Assembly: GCF_007018905.1 (NCBI RefSeq)
Contig: NZ_CP041402.1
Location: 2,592,001 to 2,656,000, forward strand
From: Tardiphaga sp. vice304
GTDB taxonomy: Bacteria; Pseudomonadota; Alphaproteobacteria; Rhizobiales; Xanthobacteraceae
Direction of reading: 5' to 3'
DNA length: 64,000 nt
Positions within the stretch are counted from its first letter, which is position 1, and every line of letters starts with the position of its first letter. A program made the translations under genes and the position numbers. Under the pieces are notes generated by a model. The model did not search any database. It saw nothing but the letters and a program-made list of their open reading frames with translations, and had not been told where the DNA came from. Positions 63,132 to 64,000 of the stretch are shown one piece after another.

Positions 63132-64000
63132 TTATTTCTTCTTCTTGAGCAGGCTCTGCGGATTGAGATTGCCGATGCGGCCCGACTCGCTGCCGGCCGC
63201 GGGATCGATCACCGCGTTGATCAGCGTCGGCTTGCCGGAATCCATGGCTTCGTTGACGGCGCGCTTCAACTCGTCCGGCGAGGTCACGTTGACGCCGATG
63301 CCGCCGAAGGCTTCCATCATCTTGTCGTAGCGCGCACCCTTGACGAACACGGTGGGAGCCACATCGTCGCCGCCGGTCGGATTGACGTCGGTGCCGCGAT
63401 AGATGCCGTCATTGTTGAACACGACGATGCAGACCGGCAAATTGTAGCGGCAGATCGTTTCGACCTCCATGCCGGAGAAGCCGAACGCCGAGTCGCCCTC
63501 GATCGCCAGCACCGGCTTGCCGGTTTCGATCGCGGCGGCGATGCAATAGCCCATGCCGATGCCCATGATGCCCCAAGTGCCGACGTCGATGCGCTTGCGC
63601 GGCTTGTACATGTCGACGATGCCGCGGGCGAGGTCGAGGGTGTTGGCGCCTTCGTTGACCAGCATGGCGTCGGGGCGTTCGGCGATGATGGTGCGCAGCA
63701 CGCCCAGCGCGCCGTGATAGTCCATCGGCGAGTTGTTGTTCATCAGCCGCGGCGCCATCTTGGCGATGTTGTCGTCGCGCTTCTTGGTGATCGCTGATGT
63801 CCAGTCGGCCGCCGGCTTGGTCCAGCCCTTACCGATGCCGTCGAGCAAAGCGGCGACGCAGGAGCCGATATCGCCGACGACGGGCGCGACGATCTCGACG
63901 TTGGAATCCATTTCCTTCGGCTCGATGTCGATCTGGATGAACTTCTTCGGGCTATCGCCCCAGCTCTTGCCCTTGCCGTGCGACAAAAGCCAGTTGAGCC
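63132..64000 (-). CDS. oxc: Oxalyl-CoA decarboxylase (C-terminal part; 5' end beyond the window)
   Basis: 288 codons are visible; the frame runs off the right edge (reads [27 protein letters not shown] at the border). [57 protein letters not shown] is the ThDP/Mg-binding block, and [20 protein letters not shown] is diagnostic for Oxc. It converts oxalyl-CoA to formyl-CoA and CO2. First visible gene of the oxc-frc operon; its promoter is outside the window. The TTG at 63986 is not a real start. Confidence 0.93.
   Translation of the reverse strand, partial: LNWLLSHGKGKSWGDSPKKFIQIDIEPKEMDSNVEIVAPVVGDIGSCVAALLDGIGKGWTKPAADWTSAITKKRDDNIAKMAPRLMNNNSPMDYHGALGVLRTIIAERPDAMLVNEGANTLDLARGIVDMYKPRKRIDVGTWGIMGIGMGYCIAAAIETGKPVLAIEGDSAFGFSGMEVETICRYNLPVCIVVFNNDGIYRGTDVNPTGGDDVAPTVFVKGARYDKMMEAFGGIGVNVTSPDELKRAVNEAMDSGKPTLINAVIDPAAGSESGRIGNLNPQSLLKKKK

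Overview
The window is GC-rich and gene-dense. Its gene content is that of a rhizobial alphaproteobacterium of the Bradyrhizobium/Rhodopseudomonas group: a gene-transfer-agent (GTA) tail cluster, a cytochrome c maturation operon behind a FixK/FNR box, degP–two-component–glnE, and an oxalyl-CoA decarboxylase/formyl-CoA transferase locus with an OxlT-type carrier. This assignment rests on gene content and protein resemblance only; no database search was possible. I see no rRNA, tRNA or CRISPR array.

Layout. (1) 1-11873: distal part of a GTA-like cluster (end of a g11-like gene, g12, g13, g14, g15, then a DUF2793 fibre-like protein, a GH19 endolysin and a 3TM holin). Between g13 and g14 sits a 2.5 kb island with a LanC-like gene, an ABM-domain gene and a broken LysR gene. 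It is bounded by a ~205-bp direct repeat made of the g13 3' end. (2) 11959-17762: a PhoP/PhoQ-like pair, HicAB, an XRE-cupin regulator, a lipoprotein and a conserved unknown. (3) 17880-27156: an ABC-2 exporter, a DUF2141 protein and a five-gene operon (two CrtI/CrtN-family oxidoreductases, PlsC-like acyltransferase, GT2 glycosyltransferase, aldehyde dehydrogenase). This set matches the tailoring steps for a staphyloxanthin-like C30 carotenoid glycosyl ester. (4) 27275-35015: ccmI-E-F-H behind a perfect FixK/FNR box. The operon is interrupted by an antisense RelE/Xre toxin-antitoxin pair and is followed by a P-loop kinase inserted at the ccmH stop, then an ABC-F gene. (5) 35219-49709: degP, a response regulator, then DUF4174 and a complete frdABCD-rquA cassette (rhodoquinol:fumarate reductase) behind a class-II FNR-type promoter, then the sensor kinase, glnE and a PAS sensor kinase. 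(6) 49957-54128: APC permease, VIT-type metal transporter, quinone oxidoreductase, nitronate monooxygenase. (7) 54393-64000: the oxalate region, with a CBS protein, OxlT, a broken tripartite tricarboxylate (TctCBA) system, a 45-aa protein, formyl-CoA transferase and oxalyl-CoA decarboxylase (partial).

How the parts work together. The oxalate genes form an import/decarboxylation cycle (OxlT, Frc, Oxc). Several units there share an inverted-repeat operator (TTGGTAT-N6-ATGCCA type), so one regulator may control them. The neighbouring Tct system has two independent lesions, an IS5-family insertion in tctC and an amber codon in tctA, and is probably dead. The FixK/FNR boxes before ccmI and frdA suggest that c-type cytochrome assembly and fumarate respiration are both induced at low oxygen. 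RquA would supply the low-potential quinone that an E. coli-type FrdABCD needs in a lineage expected to make only ubiquinone.

The most notable observations are the frdABCD-rquA cassette with its -41.5 FNR-type site, the C30-carotenoid-type locus, the LanC island inside the GTA cluster, a second cargo insertion beside a duplicated gene 3' end at ccmH, and the shared operator plus pseudogenised transporter in the oxalate region.
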